The notes: generated by a model not told the origin, from the letters alone. 64,000 nucleotides of DNA from Hyparrhenia diplandra (GCA_015847255.1 JADLZK010012248.1:496001-560000), one strand, 5' to 3'; positions 1-11,819 are shown, numbered from the stretch's first letter. Translations and numbers: made by a program.

Positions 1-871
1 AAGGTCCAATCCAACTGGCGCCACTTCTCTGGCTCGACTCTCTTGGAGAGTTTAATCATGTTTTAGCCACCTTCAATCATATTGTACTGATAATAGTCGT
101 CTAACACTAGAACTTAACAATGGCAATGTGAATAATGAATTAATTATAACAACTGAATTTTCATGCAGTCCATGCATGTCTCAATGGTAGTACAAATGTT
201 CAAGTTTTCCATGTTCTCATTTTATTTTTCTGCAAGAAAAAGCACTAGCAGCTTAATATATGCATGGATGTGTGGAGTATGCCTATTTGTTATTTTATAA
301 TAAGGTATTATGAATTTGCAATTTGTACAACAACCTTACTGTAATTTTTGTATATGGGCCCCTTAACAGATTGTATGTGTCTGTGTGTGGTTATTCCAAT
401 ATTTTCCTTCTAAGCTTCTTGAACTTGACATATGTGTGTTGCAACATCGCATCTCGAATTTTATGTAAGAAATCCTCATCACACCTATATTCCTCACAAC
501 AAGAGATAAATATTTTATACTAATATAATTAATATATAAAAACACGGAAATAATGTATGAAGTTGAGGACGAGCTTCTTGAACTTGACATATGTGCATGC
601 AGTTGGCTTGTAATTACTCTTATATCCTAAATAATGTCAGTAAAAATAATCACGCAGCTCAAATTTGGTGGATAGCAAGCTTCTCGAGTCATAAATCTCA
701 TTGCACAGTTACACATGGGCAAACATTGCTGCAGTGTGTTTCTAATTTTTGTACTATTTCTGGTCACCATTTACAACACGTCAATGTGTCCTCTGTATAG
801 TAGAAGTCTTGAAGCAGCATCCAACATGGACCGCATTTTTCTAGCATTTTCTCTGGACGTTTCACTCGATC
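1..871. other. AT-rich intergenic stretch, no gene seen
   Basis: No coding region, RNA gene or complete transposon is recognisable here. The one structured element is a 24-bp direct repeat (beginning AGCTTCTTGAACTTGACATA) at 413-436 and 572-595. The short open frames have no recognisable domain. The stretch ends at the TATA box of the first candidate PHAS locus. Confidence 0.5.
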
Positions 872-904
872 TATAAAAGGATCAGATCATCACTTATATA
901 CAAG

Positions 905-1600
905 TACCAAGTTTTTCTCATGACTACTATAGTCATCCGTTTGATATCTTCCAGCTATGTAGCATGCATAATACATAGCTTCCAAATGGACAAAAAGATG
1001 CATAATAGTACAAAAACAGTTTCTCGCAAGTATGAAAAACCAGCAGTGCGATGTGGGAATATGAGGCATCAGCAATGTCCTTTATAGTACATGGAGAAGT
1101 TTCAGTAGGAACTCGAGTACTACAAGTGAAATGAGGAGTTACAACCCCTTTAGATGCAGAATTGAGCGGAGCTGTCCCAGACTCTGTGGTGTGCAGCCTG
1201 ATACTGTCAGAATTGAGCGGAGCTGTCCCAGACTCTGTGGTGTGCAGCCTGATACTGTCTAGTGTAGCTCTCTTAACTCTGTTTATTGTGCTGCACCGCG
1301 TGCACCGACGGTATATATGGTGTGTGTAATTTTATCTGGGCGGACGGTGAGGGGAACACAGTTTCTGTATCTTAGCGCAAAATTACTATCACTATGGATC
1401 TGGATGAATTGTGACATATATCACGGCCCCTCTCTCGTTTCACATAGATGAGAGAACTGTGAGATCCAATATATCAAGCTAGTGGCGGAGTTCTGCTGCA
1501 AACCATCTGATCCGGTCAAAGCAGTGCTTGGCTACGTTGAACAACTTTCAGTTTGTAGCAGCACCTAGTAACATGTCCGGCCTTGGACGCCAGAGGATAC
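905..1600 (+). ncRNA. candidate 21-PHAS lncRNA; miR2118-like site 1054-1075
   Basis: The site at 1054-1075 matches 19 of 22 positions of the miR2118 target consensus, with mismatches at site positions 2, 9 and 20. Cleavage opposite miRNA bases 10/11 would fall between 1065 and 1066. A canonical TATAAAA lies at 872-878, about 180 nt upstream, and I place the start about 30 nt after it. A perfect 51-bp tandem duplication (1157-1207 and 1208-1258) lies about 100 nt past the site, in sequence that would be diced. The 3' end is nominal. The sequence near 1590-1720 resembles 4970-5070, so this is a diverged member of the 5-kb tandem family. Confidence 0.6.
1157..1258. repeat. perfect 51-bp tandem duplication
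   Basis: Two identical adjacent 51-bp copies, 1157-1207 and 1208-1258, start with CAGAATTGAGCGGAGC. Perfect identity implies a recent duplication. Because 51 is not a multiple of 21, the two copies would be cut in different registers if the locus is phased. Confidence 0.9.
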
Positions 1601-1740
1601 GAGAACTATGAGTGTAAGAATGGTCCCGTAAATTAATTTTTAGTTATTGACATCTTTCTGCATAGCTCTACTACTCATGGTGCCCGTGTTCACCTTATAT
1701 AAACATCTCCATATCCATCATCGCTTAACTGTTGTATATC

Positions 1741-3322
1741 TTTTTTTTTTTTTTTTGAAAGCTAATTCGGGGGGGAGAGCTTCCCCACCTACTGGTTTCA
1801 AAAAAAAAAGTCCACGCTTTGTGGGAAACGGGAAGAAACCCGTCCGGTTAATCCTGGAAAACCGGACTAAAACCATACAAGACACCACACAAAAACACAA
1901 AAAAGACAGAAAGAAAAATACAACGCCGAAACACATGAACTCTTCAACGATGCCTCCAGGGAGGTGGATGACGTGACAACGCCACCATCGTCGACCAAGC
2001 AAACAAGCTTGGCAAGGCTTTCGCCAGTCTTTGTGCTACGGGGTTGGGCGGAGTGGTCGTTGCAGGAGCGACATAGGAGGTTCTTCAATGACGCCTTCAA
2101 GAAGGGGATTCCGTCACTGGCCGCGAGTAATCCGGCTAAACTTTCGCCTAGAACCTGAGGTAGAGGCCACACCAAGTTGGAGCTGTCCGGGCGATGCCGT
2201 CGTGGGGGCGCCACCCTTTGCCGGATGGCAGCACACGCCGCTGAGCCTCGCGGACTCGCCCGCGACGACGGGAGGCGCCAGCGACCGACAGCGCCGCCGC
2301 CGCCACACGCCGCGGAGCCGCGCGGACTTCGCCCGCGGACGACGGGAGGCGCGCGACCGACAGCGCCGGCCGCCGCCCACGTCCGCGAGCCGCGCGGACT
2401 CGCCCGCGACTACGGAGGCGCGCGACCGCAGCGCCGCCGCCGCCACGCGCCGCTGGAGCCGCGCGGACTCGCCCGCTACGACCGGAGGCGCGCGACCGAC
2501 ACCGCCCGGTCGCCGCCCACGCCACGGAGCCACGCGGACTCGCCGCGACGAAGGGGCGCGCGCCCGGCAGCGTCCACCGCCGGACTGGCTTGCCCATGAC
2601 ATTCGCCGAACACCTGGGCGTGCAGTACCAACCGGACAGCACCATGGTGACAAAAAACTCGTACCTCAACCTGGCTGTGTACCGGACCGCCGGCGAACGG
2701 GAAGGGCTCGTGGGCGGGACCTCGAGCTCGACGCCGTTGACCCACCAGCAGGGGCGGGCGGCACTCACCACACGCCAAACCGAGCCATGGGGGGCCGGAT
2801 CCATGCTCGGTGCGATGCTGGGACGCCTCGCCGCCGCCGTCGGCCACGCCGCCGGCCGCCAACCACCAACGAGGGGAGGGGGTGGAAGCACCATGGGCCG
2901 CCGCCGGGAGGTGAGCAGCCACGCCCGGAGCAGGCCCGACGGGGCTCGATTGGGCGGCAGCGGGGGGGGGGAGGAGGGCGCCTGATGCAGATCGGTGGTG
3001 GGAGGTGTGGATCCGTCGATGAGAGGGGGAGCCGCCACGCCGGTCGCCGGAGACCGCCGGGACGGGGAGGAGAAGAGCAAGGACGACGAGCTGCCTTCCC
3101 GCACGAGGAGCTCGGCCTGCCCGGGGCGAAGGGCCTCGCGCCGCCGCCGTCCTAGGGACACTGCCGCGGGCCTTCCGGCGGTTCCCTCGCGGCGCGGCGA
3201 AGCAAGGTGGGCGGGAGGAGGCGGGGTTGGGCGGCGGCTGGGGTTTTGCCCGGGCGCCCGTGCGGGAGGGCGACCCGAGTCAAGTCTCTCTGTATTCGTC
3301 TGGAAGTCTTTTGAGGCCCAAT
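1741..3322 (-). mobile_element. LINE-like retroposon insertion, minus strand, with target-site duplication
   Basis: The insert begins with a run of T at 1741, the complement of a poly(A) tail, so it is oriented on the minus strand. It is flanked by a near-perfect duplication of about 21 bp (ATCGCTTAACTGTTGTATAT...) at 1720-1740 and 3323-3344, with one inserted base in the right copy. Poly(A) plus a long duplication is the signature of target-primed reverse transcription. No reverse transcriptase or endonuclease frame is visible, so the copy is 5'-truncated or non-autonomous. The distal half is extremely GC-rich. Long open frames on both strands there (up to 374 aa) are arginine/proline-rich and have no domain I recognise. 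Confidence 0.65.
2240..2560. repeat. GC-rich minisatellite, about 5 units of about 71 bp
   Basis: The core CGCGGACTCGCCCGCGACGA recurs with small changes, starting at 2249, 2321, 2393, 2462 and 2533. Spacings are 72, 72, 69 and 71 bp. The array lies inside the retroposon at 1741-3322 and produces the long low-complexity frames there, which I do not regard as genes. Confidence 0.85.
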
Positions 3323-3368
3323 ATCGCTTTAACTGTTGTATATCGCTTAACTGTTATATATCGAGGCC

Positions 3369-3563
3369 CAATATGCTCATATAAATACAGACAAGGTCTT
3401 AGTGATGGGACATAAGGTGGCTAGCTGTACGTGGTCTCTGGCCTTGATACAGCCAATTGATGGCACACTATATGTGTGATGAAAAAAGAGAGGAAATTCC
3501 CATAGCTTGCTTTGATTATGTATCATATAAAAAACACCAGGAAAAATGTTATTCATGTTGCAA

Positions 3564-3601
<38 letters not shown>

Positions 3602-3695
3602 GCAGGTAGCAACAGTAGTGTCCAAGAATAAACAGAGCACAATTAGGCGTGAGGTATTCATTAGGATTAGGAGTCATCAGGAACTAGGACAGCTA
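3369..3695 (+). repeat. tandem PHAS unit, leader copy 1 (pairs with 5129-5427)
   Basis: This segment aligns with 5129-5427 through the same elements: ATGCTCATATAAATACAGAC, a GATACAGCCAATTGATGGCACACTATAT-type block, a GA microsatellite and the trigger site. The two segments are about 1.75 kb apart in the same orientation. The sequence at 4851-5120 also aligns with 6063-6340. Together these show that promoter, leader and trigger were duplicated as a unit. Confidence 0.75.
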
Positions 3696-3950
3696 TGGTG
3701 CGGCCTAAAATGGTACGTAGCAGACAGTTGTCTGCTCTTCTATTCTTCATGCACATCTTTTCTGATTGCTGCTTGGGAACACTAGAAGATCAGGGACAGG
3801 ATGGTGTTCGATGGTATTTAAGCTACCTTCAGTAGAAAGTTGAGGAATTTCAAGGATGAAGCGGCTCTCCAAGCTTATCGTTTAGGTTCTGATGATAGAA
3901 GAGCTGTTTGTCTCTGGCTTGATGCCCTGTAATTGTTCTTATTTCTTCTT
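3500..3950 (+). ncRNA. candidate 21-PHAS lncRNA; miR2118-like site 3662-3683
   Basis: The site at 3662-3683 matches 20 of 22 consensus positions (mismatches at 6 and 13). Predicted cleavage is between 3673 and 3674. A TATATG box at 3469-3474 lies 193 nt upstream. A (GA)16 tract at 3567-3598 lies between box and site. The paralogous unit at 5392 has the same order of elements. The end is nominal. No conserved open frame crosses the site. Confidence 0.65.
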
Positions 3951-4199
3951 CACTCGTGTGGCGATGTAATCTGCTGTTTTGTTGGCTAACCCAAACTCCA
4001 CCTCCACCCCCACCCCCTCCTCCCTTCCACCCCCATTTCTACAATCAGTACATAACACCAAACTTCTAGAATTGCACACCCCAGCATCCCATTGTTGAAG
4101 GCTTGAGGCACAACTTGTCTCTCTTATTAGGAGTATTCTTGATCGATCTCATCTAATCTTGTAACCTTAGAAGTTTACCATATCTTATTGTTTATGCAT

Positions 4200-4830
4200 G
4201 TGTGTGAACATCTAGCAGTTCAAACCCACTGAAAAACAGTAAATCCGCCTTAGTGCAGAGAAAGGTAGAATAATGGTTGTGAAACTGATATTTGGAGATA
4301 TGCAGGCAGGACAGACACACACAAGTGTTCCGTTCGAGGATGAGGAGGAGGCATCAGGAGCAACGTGGCCACATGTACTTGAAGCAGACCGGCTGGATGC
4401 TGATCTGGTCTGGGCCTCCCTCTGCGAGGATCTCACTTCCTGGTGTTTGCCCTATCCATCTATCCTGGCTCGGTACAAAACTCTCAGAAAACTTGATGCA
4501 TTTTTGCAGCAAGACATTAGGTTCCAATGGGAAAGTTTTATCCCCTTGATTGGTCAGGTGTTTTACTGTTCTGTTTTGATGGATCAACCACGAAATTATG
4601 ATATGATTATGTTTTAATAAATTTACGATTGCCAAGTTTTTTTTTGAATGCACTCATAATATTTAATTTTCCGAAAATTGTAATAGTCATCTATGTTGTT
4701 CTCTTGGATGTTTTCACCTGCACTCATAATATTTTATTTTCTAGCTCCAGGTGCCTCCTAATCAAACTGGTCCTCTGCTTTGCTATGTTGAACAAGTTTG
4801 AGTCTATAGCTTGTGTCCAGAAAAGCTAAG
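4200..4830 (+). ncRNA. candidate 21-PHAS lncRNA; miR2118-like site 4339-4360
   Basis: The site at 4339-4360 matches 17 of 22 positions, with a perfect core GGAGGCATCAGGA. The leader contains the block AATGGTTGTGAAACTGATATTTGGAGATATGCAGGCAGG (4271 onward). The same block precedes the sites at 7417, 17288, 39105, 51529 and 53704, so this locus belongs to leader family 1. No good TATA box is visible within 250 nt, but the family motif CCCATTGTTGAAGGCTTGAG is present near 4088. A 114-aa frame (4273-4617) spans the site but is not conserved in the paralogs. Confidence 0.5.
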
Positions 4831-5128
4831 CCGCACCCGTAACTTGTCATTCAAGGAATGTAGATTTTGGTGTTTTGGACGTACACCAGTGGAGAAGAGG
4901 ACTGTGAAGGCAAGGCGTTGCTAATATAATGCGAATTGATTCTTAGCGTAAAATGACCGTGTAAATTATGTTTCCTTATTGATATCTTCTGCTTAACTCC
5001 TCTACTCATAGTGAAAAAGATATTTTTTTTTTCTGCTGTGCCTGTTCCCCATATATAGATAAACAATGGTGGAGCTAGAAACACTTTTGAGCCAGGGAAA
5101 ACACATAGAAAAACAAATAATGCACATC

Positions 5129-5427
5129 TACTATGCTCGTATAAATACAGACATAAGGTGTGGCTAGCTGCACGTGGTCACTTGGCCGTGATTCAGCCAG
5201 TTGATGGCACACTATATATATGTGAAAAAAAAGACGAAAATCCCGTAGGGTTTGTGTATCATATGAACACTAGCCAAAATGTTATTAATGTCACAAGCTG
5301 TGTGTGTGTGAGAGAGAGAAAGAGAGAGAGAGCATTACAGGTAACAACTGTACGTGTCAAGAACAAACAGAGCATGATTAGGCGTATTCATTAGGATTAG
5401 GAGGCATTAGGAACTAGGACAGCTATG
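5129..5427 (+). repeat. tandem PHAS unit, leader copy 2 (pairs with 3369-3695)
   Basis: This is the second member of the direct duplication. It keeps the TATA box, the GA-type microsatellite (5310-5332) and a better-matching trigger site than copy 1. Differences from copy 1 are scattered substitutions and short indels, so the duplication is not very recent. Confidence 0.75.
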
Positions 5428-5870
5428 GAGGTGCCTCATAGGGTACAAGAATTTCCACTTTTGCTTGTCGATGCCTTCTGTGTTCATGTGCCTCCGCGCG
5501 AGCCAACTGGCGTTACCATCGACCCTGCCTACCGCGCGACAAGCTTGAGACCGCCACACCATCAAAAGCACCAAGTGCGGAGAGATGGATAAAAGGTCAT
5601 GAGCTCCACGACAGGGATGTAAAGGGAAATGCAAGGCACAACATTTTGGATCGAGGGAGTGAGACTGCCAGCACCGAAGCAGACCCTGCTGGAGCCACCA
5701 TATTGGCCATAGAGGGCTCTGGCACCGCATTTCCCACAGAAAAAAGGATATATGTCGATTAACATTTTTTAGGGAATATACACGCTGATTAGCTAGTTTT
5801 CTCATGCACACGTGCGAGTCTGATGGCTAATTTAGACCACCAGGGGAAGGGATGGGGCTGGGCCACACAT
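5245..5870 (+). ncRNA. candidate 21-PHAS lncRNA; miR2118-like site 5392-5413
   Basis: The site at 5392-5413 matches 20 of 22 positions; the change at position 17 would give a G:U wobble. Predicted cleavage is between 5403 and 5404. TATATATATG at 5213-5221 lies 180 nt upstream. Tail sequence continues to about 5870, where a separate TATA-like run (5866-5874) precedes sequence with no trigger site. A 134-aa minus-strand frame (5407-5811) has no recognisable domain. Confidence 0.65.
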
Positions 5871-6062
5871 ATATATACAAGCTCGCACAGCCGCACTTAG
5901 GACCAGACATCAGTCAACATTTTGAGAAAAAAGAGGTTTTTTGGTTGCTTTACCACAGTCCCACAATTGCTAGGTTCCTTTAGTTTGATCATGTACTAAT
6001 TAAATTGACGTCCTTCAATCACATTGTACTAATAGTCTAATACTGATGCTTAACAGTGGCTC

Positions 6063-6340
6063 ATTCAAGGAATGCCGATTTTGGTGCTTTGGACGTCAGT
6101 GGAGAAGAGGACTGTGAAGGCAAGGCGTTGGTAGCATAGTGCGAATTGATTCTTAGCATAAAAATGACCATGTAAATTATGTTTTCTTATTGATATCATC
6201 TGCTTAACTCCGCTACTCATAGTGCAAAAGTTTTTTTTTTCTGCTGTGCCTGTTCACCATATATAGACAAACAATGGTGGGGCTAGAAACACTTTTGAGC
6301 CTGGGAAAACACATAGAAAAACAATACACATCTAATATGC
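6063..6340 (+). repeat. third copy of the inter-unit spacer (pairs with 4851-5120)
   Basis: The block starting ATTCAAGGAATG and passing through GTGGAGAAGAGGACTGTGAA and GGCAAGGCGTTG aligns closely with 4851-5120. A degraded relative occurs near 1590-1720. Here the unit is not followed by a trigger site, so this looks like a partial duplicate whose leader is missing or replaced. Confidence 0.75.
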
Positions 6341-6419
6341 TCATATAAATACAAATACAGTCTTAGTGCTGGGACATAGAGCTTTCTTTACTTAGTGCTG
6401 GGACATTATTTTCATTACA

Positions 6420-7245
6420 ACCATGAGTGGGAACGATTCCTGCCTCTAGAAATAAACAGTAAATATTTTTATGAATAAATATGAAAGTTCATCAATCATA
6501 TTTTGCCCTCAAACTATTTTATTAAAACATGTCAACTATATATAAATGAATATGGAAGTTTGTAAGCCATATTTGGCAGCCAACACTGACATTTCAATAA
6601 TTTAAATTGGAATTCAAATATCTGTGAACTTAATTAAAGTACATGTTTGGGCCCCTAAAAGTTATTAAACAAAAAATTGTTATCTATAGAAGTTATATAT
6701 CACATCAGGATCTACAACTTTGACACAAAACATGTCAAAATCAAAGGTGCATAGTTAGAAAAATTGAAAAGGCTGAATTCTAAAATATAATAATTTTAAA
6801 TGATTAATTGGCTCTCTTAACAACTCCAAATAAAAATATTGGGAACTACAAACTTGTAGATCACATCGAGGACTACAATTTTAAGATAAATTTTGCTTTC
6901 TTCTGAATAAATATGCAATAGTTACTGTTTTCTTTATGACAACCATTTACAATGAATGTCCTGTACTCATGTCAAAAATCAATATCGGAAGGAGGTTTCT
7001 TAGAAGGTCCAGATTTAAAACTCATTTGTAAATAAGGTGGGGCGCGGCCATTAAGCCCCTTGATTATTTCAAGATATGGTAGATGTCCTTAAATTCATTT
7101 TTGTACTAGTGATGTACAAATAACGTAGTGATTGGCACGACCGAGGTTATTCGCATCCAATTCCCATGCCAACTTTCCTTCCATTATTTACTTTTTGTTG
7201 TACATGTAGCTACATTAATGCATGCATATGGGTGAATGAATCGTA
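6420..7245. other. AT-rich spacer ending in a conserved upstream module
   Basis: No gene is visible at 6420-6950. At about 6955-7095 there is a block related to GCGGCCATTAAGCCCCTTGA with TTTCAAGATATGG. Versions of it recur at about 10505-10570, 53065-53110 and 54545-54610, each upstream of a trigger unit of leader family 1. It may be a promoter-proximal element or simply part of the duplicated unit. Confidence 0.5.
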
Positions 7246-7284
7246 GATATATATATAAGGTCACAGGTAGTCAACCCATTGTTT

Positions 7285-8000
7285 AGGGCTTGAAAATAGT
7301 TGGGAAACCACTGAAAACTCAGTAAGTCATTGGTGGAGAGAGGAAGGAAGAGAGGGACAATGGTTGGGAAACCTAACATCTAAGAGATAGAGATGAGACA
7401 AAGACAGACTATGATTTATGATTAGGAGGCATCTGGAGCACAATCACAAGCTGGAGTCAATTCCATAGAGCAGCTCGGCAGAAGGACCCTGAAGGAGATG
7501 AATATTATACCGGCAGCACATCAATATGCGGCATTATCCCCACCGGACCAAAATACTCAGGGATACCTTTTCTGTTCCACACACTCCTCATAAGGTTGTC
7601 TTCATTCGAGCAACGGTACCTCATGTTCTAGTGTGAGCAAGCTTGATCTAGCCAGTGGTGTGAGATATCATACACCAGTAACCATATACAATTGAAGCAA
7701 GATGTTGAATGCTCAGGTCTTTGTGATTTGATTTAATTTTGACATGGATCGGTGTGAGCTGAGCGACCGAGGGATTTGGGATTCATGGATTTAGATGGGC
7801 CAACCTGGAAAACTGGTTTGGAATGATCGATAGGGTATGTTTGATTTCCTATCTTTTGTTCCCAGTTGCTAATTTTCTAAAACAAATCATGTATTTGTTC
7901 ATGTACCTGTTATACCAGTCACCAGATGTCAGCTATGTTATCTAGCATGTACCTGTTATTCTCTTGGTCGTTCATGCAGAAGCAGCCCAGCAGCTCCTGA
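7285..8000 (+). ncRNA. candidate 21-PHAS lncRNA; miR2118-like site 7417-7438
   Basis: The site at 7417-7438 matches 18 of 22 positions (differences at 3, 6, 18 and 22). A TATATATATATAAGG run at 7248-7258 lies about 170 nt upstream. The leader has the family-1 elements: CCCATTGTTTAGGGCTTGAA, ACTCAGTAAGTCATTGGTGG and ACAATGGTTGGGAAACC. The sequence after the site (GCACAATCACAAGC) resembles that after the site at 53704. The end is nominal. Confidence 0.65.
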
Positions 8001-9189
8001 TCATGTTCTTTTTTTTTCATCAATATAGCTTTTGCCTTTAATTTGCATCATATTACTAGTGTATTATTTATTTTTTCATACTGATAACATGTCATCTGAC
8101 AGGGTGTGTCAACAAATTAAGTTGCAAGATGGTGTGGTCGATGTCGATGGTTTTGGTAGCTCTGTTTTGAGGTCACGTGTCTGTTTTGAGGTCTGAAAAG
8201 AACTTATGTACTTCTTAATTAATAATAGTACTTATCACATCTATCTCTTCAAGCGTACGTTGGCACTAATACAGAATTGACATACTGAATGTATATGCAT
8301 CTATTTCCTAAAGGGTACTTATGGCATCTACCAATGTATGCCCATAAAACTACTCGTGGATTTTGCACTGGCCAGATGGAATGGGCAGGCATGGTCTCAA
8401 TCCATTGCACATGTTTCAGATTGATGAGAATTTTGAAGATGGCACTACTAGCTGAGCCTTTGGGTCTCTGAGCCTTCGGCAGACAAAACAAGGGACATGT
8501 ACACCAAATAATTTTGATAAAAAACTATCAACTAGTGTACTTATAGATTTGTACACTAATGTTTGAGCTAATCTGTGTTGTGCACATGTACCAGCATAAA
8601 CAAGAGAAATAGATTATTTCCTTTTGAGGTAGTAGATCATTATGGTGTTGTTGAGCTACAATCAACCTGCCCAAGAAGCGAATGCACCCCAACACGGTCC
8701 CACTTACCAGTCACAATTCACCCGATGATCCATTGATGTCTGCACATGCACAGAGAAAATCCACGTCCTTCTTTCTTTGTCTTCCTCATTCCAATCAAGC
8801 ATTTGGAGATTGAGGTTATGGCTGATCGATCTGCCATACGCTGCTAACTATAGTGGCGATCCAAGAAAGCTGAGCCTGGTTATATGCTGGGCGAGCAAAA
8901 TAACAGGGCAGAGGCTGTGAAGGTCACATAGACTTCAAGCCCTACAAGGCCAGCAGCAGGGATAAACGCGTAGCGGATGGATGGCTAGCCGAGCTAGCTG
9001 TCACAGTCGTTGGGAGACAATAGAAGCTGTCACTGAGGAATCATTTTGATTCTAAACTTGGTTAATTTTATCCCAAAGACATCTCAATGTTTCTGTTCAC
9101 TATGTACACCTAATCTTGAAGTCATGCTAAACTTGATAAAACTGCGACATTTGTTTCCCTATGTACAACCAGTCTTGAAATCCTGTGCT
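8001..9189. other. spacer, no gene recognised
   Basis: This is mixed AT-rich sequence without a trigger site, transposon ends or a convincing open frame. It leads into segmental duplication copy A. Part of its end (TTGAAATCCTGTGCTCCAAT near 9175) is echoed near 12743, just before the solo LTR, so the edges of the duplicated segments were rearranged. Confidence 0.4.
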
Positions 9190-9696
9190 CCAATCTAATT
9201 AATAAAAGTAAGATGCTGCAAGGGATTTTACAAGATTACTTCTCATAATCTGACAAACAAGCCACCATCGGTTACTAAAATTGTCTCTCTTTTTTTTTTT
9301 CATATCAAATCTAACTTCATTTGGGCGGCAGGGACAAAATCATATGTGTATTTTTTTTGACCGAATAAAATTTTTTGACCGAAGAAATCATATGTTTATG
9401 CCTGTATGGTACAATAAATAAGTAGCATGGATGCTCACTGTCTCACACAATGATACCATTTGTACTATAAGATAGGACCTATCATGTGCTAAGGACAATG
9501 CAATGCAGAGAACATGGTGCCCATCAAGCTTCCCTGATATACACCTTGTTATAAATAACCTGAGCGTAGTGTCCTATCTCTTCTACATTAATCAGTATAT
9601 ATCTCTGTCATACATGGTCCAAATTACAATGTTGGGTAATACGTATCAGCTCCGTATCAGCTGCATATATATAACCCCCATACCGCTCCATATGTA

Positions 9697-10330
9697 CGTT
9701 AGGACACAAGCACGGCACTAGCAATGAGGAACTACTACGCGCATAGGTCAGGACAATGGCAAACAGGAATGAGGAACTACTACTAGTAGCTCCGGACTCC
9801 ACCAAAGCATATGCACAACTACAACAGTTGGGATAGGAAGTATCCGGAAACACATATGCAGTCGTGTATCAAATCTTGGTCCTATGATTCTTCTGTGATG
9901 CACAACTTAGACATATCACGCTGCCGGATAGTTGTCTGAGGCTGTGGGCAACCATCGACTACATTATCAGCTATGTGATTCACAAACTAGCTGAATGTTG
10001 AAGAAAAAAAAAATGGGAACGGCTGAAGGAGCTATACGTCAATGCCAGTTTAGAATGAAAACCCATGTCTAGGCCGCACATCTTTCAAAACAATAGGTGA
10101 TAAGTGTTATTGTGTGTGTGTGTGTATGCTAAACCCGGCATGCGAGTTTTGAAGATTACAGTTTGAATTCGGGACAGATGGTTTGTTGACCATGCATATA
10201 GTCCAGTGTGACTCACAAATGTGGAAGATAGTATAGCTGTACCAGTGATTGGGATGACGATGTAAGGTACTGGTTAGTAAATTCAATTTCCTTTGGCTAA
10301 TACAACTTGTGCTTATGGAAAATTAATTAT
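9697..10330 (+). ncRNA. candidate 21-PHAS lncRNA; miR2118-like site 9828-9849
   Basis: The site at 9828-9849 matches 17 of 22 positions and has the AGGAAGTATCCGGAA form shared with 16704 and 38477. TATATATA at 9666-9673 lies 162 nt upstream. The leader (GCACTAGCAATGAGGAACTA and ACTCCACCAAAGCATATG) is conserved in all three copies. A box-B-like sequence near 10166 is noted but too weak to call a tRNA. The end is nominal. Confidence 0.55.
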
Positions 10331-11812
10331 AATTGATTTGTTGTGTAATCCATACTTCCTAACGTTGTATCTTCTTTGGCTATCGAAACATGCTAGTTAA
10401 CAACCCTTGCCCTTTGGTCCTCATCGTCCACAGAAGCTCTCGTTTCCTTCAGGGCGAGGTCTCAAAGCTTTATTAAAATATTGACCACTACAAAATTAGG
10501 AGGCCCATAAATAATAATCATTTTCAGAGATGGGTCGTGGCCATTCTGTACCTTATTATTTTCTGGTATTGTAGATCATTTTGATAGACTCTATCTAAAA
10601 ACAAAATGTAGTCATTAGGACGCTATGAGTGCAAATGCTACGGGCAGCAAATATCTCTGCTTCCCAACAATCAATTTCCCAATTTTTTTATTGTGCAGTA
10701 CTTGAAGTGACCTTATGTGCATATAGCAAAAATCTGGAGTGCAGAACTAGACTTATGTGCATATAGCAAATCTGCAGAAGCATGCTGTAGTATCTGGGCG
10801 TTAAACGGGTCAAGACGACCTTGTATTGCTTGTTCTCCTTATCTCCTGAAAATCCTTCACATGCATGCTGATAGACCCTAGCGCACCAATCTATATGTTC
10901 CATCTGCTTCAGCCTTGTAGTGTCCAATCCTGGAAGGAGCCAACGGTCAAGAAACTAACTGAACCCCTGCTACGACAGGATATATGTCACACCTACATCA
11001 GTGAGATCTCGGATGGGTGTCTCTGCGCGTCGCCGTGTTGTTTTCAGATAAGTTCGTGACCAGCCTTGGAGCCTTTGGTCGTCAGGACAAAGGTTCCTTG
11101 TCGCGTGTTCTAGAACAATGAACAAAAACAACTTGGCCAAGCTAGGCACTAGTAAATGGGATAATTTATAATGTTGCTCGATGTTCCATCACGGTTTACA
11201 TCACATTCATGATTGGTCACCACATAGCAAGAGAGAAGCCACACAAGAATAGATATTAAGGAGGATGAGCACGGTGGTGATTGTAACACACTAGCTGGAC
11301 TGAGATCATGGATCACGGGTCCCACATGTAAGAGATAGAGAGAAGCTAGGGTATAAAAAATCATCTATCTTGTTTGAAATCACCATGGTTTTGCTCAGAC
11401 AAGCAACAAAATGGCATATATACAAACTTCAAATTTGTACTTCATCTCTGTGATTTGTGTGCAGAAATATGGTACTATAAGTACGGACAACGTAACATAT
11501 AAGTATACTTCTTCAAAATACTCATATATGGACAACATCATGTGTGTGTGGGTTCAACATGCCGTACTGTAGACCTGCGGTACTATCATACATATCCACT
11601 GTCATATATACTCTACCATTACAAGGCATGATCAGTATGGTCATTGTATACTTAATGTTGAAACTGTTTGTAGTACTGGATCCTGTGTAGGTGTCATACA
11701 TCGATATCCATTAATGGGGGAGCAAATAAAGTGCATAAAAGCGCACCACCTAATGTGTCAAATCATGACAACAAGGAGTTGATAGGTAGTCTGAGCTTCA
11801 TGTCACCCCTTT

Positions 11813-11819
11813 TATATAT
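11813..11819 (+). promoter_or_regulatory. TATA box of the 11951 locus (example of a conserved promoter)
   Basis: TATATAT sits in the block ATGTCACCCCTTTTATATAT. This block is conserved at 18298-18306, at 20037-20043 and, with a longer run, at 40235-40247. It lies 138, 121 and 132 nt before the trigger site in copies A, B and D. In copy C the box is kept but no trigger site follows. Confidence 0.6.

Noticed and set aside
2031..3161. Long open frames on both strands (374 aa +, 337 aa -)
   Set aside because: They lie in a GC-rich 71-bp tandem repeat inside a retroposon; both strands are open in several frames and the products are arginine/proline/alanine low-complexity.
10111..10175. tRNA gene suggested by GTTTGAATTCGGGAC
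   Set aside because: Only a box B-like string is present; no acceptor stem or box A at the right spacing.
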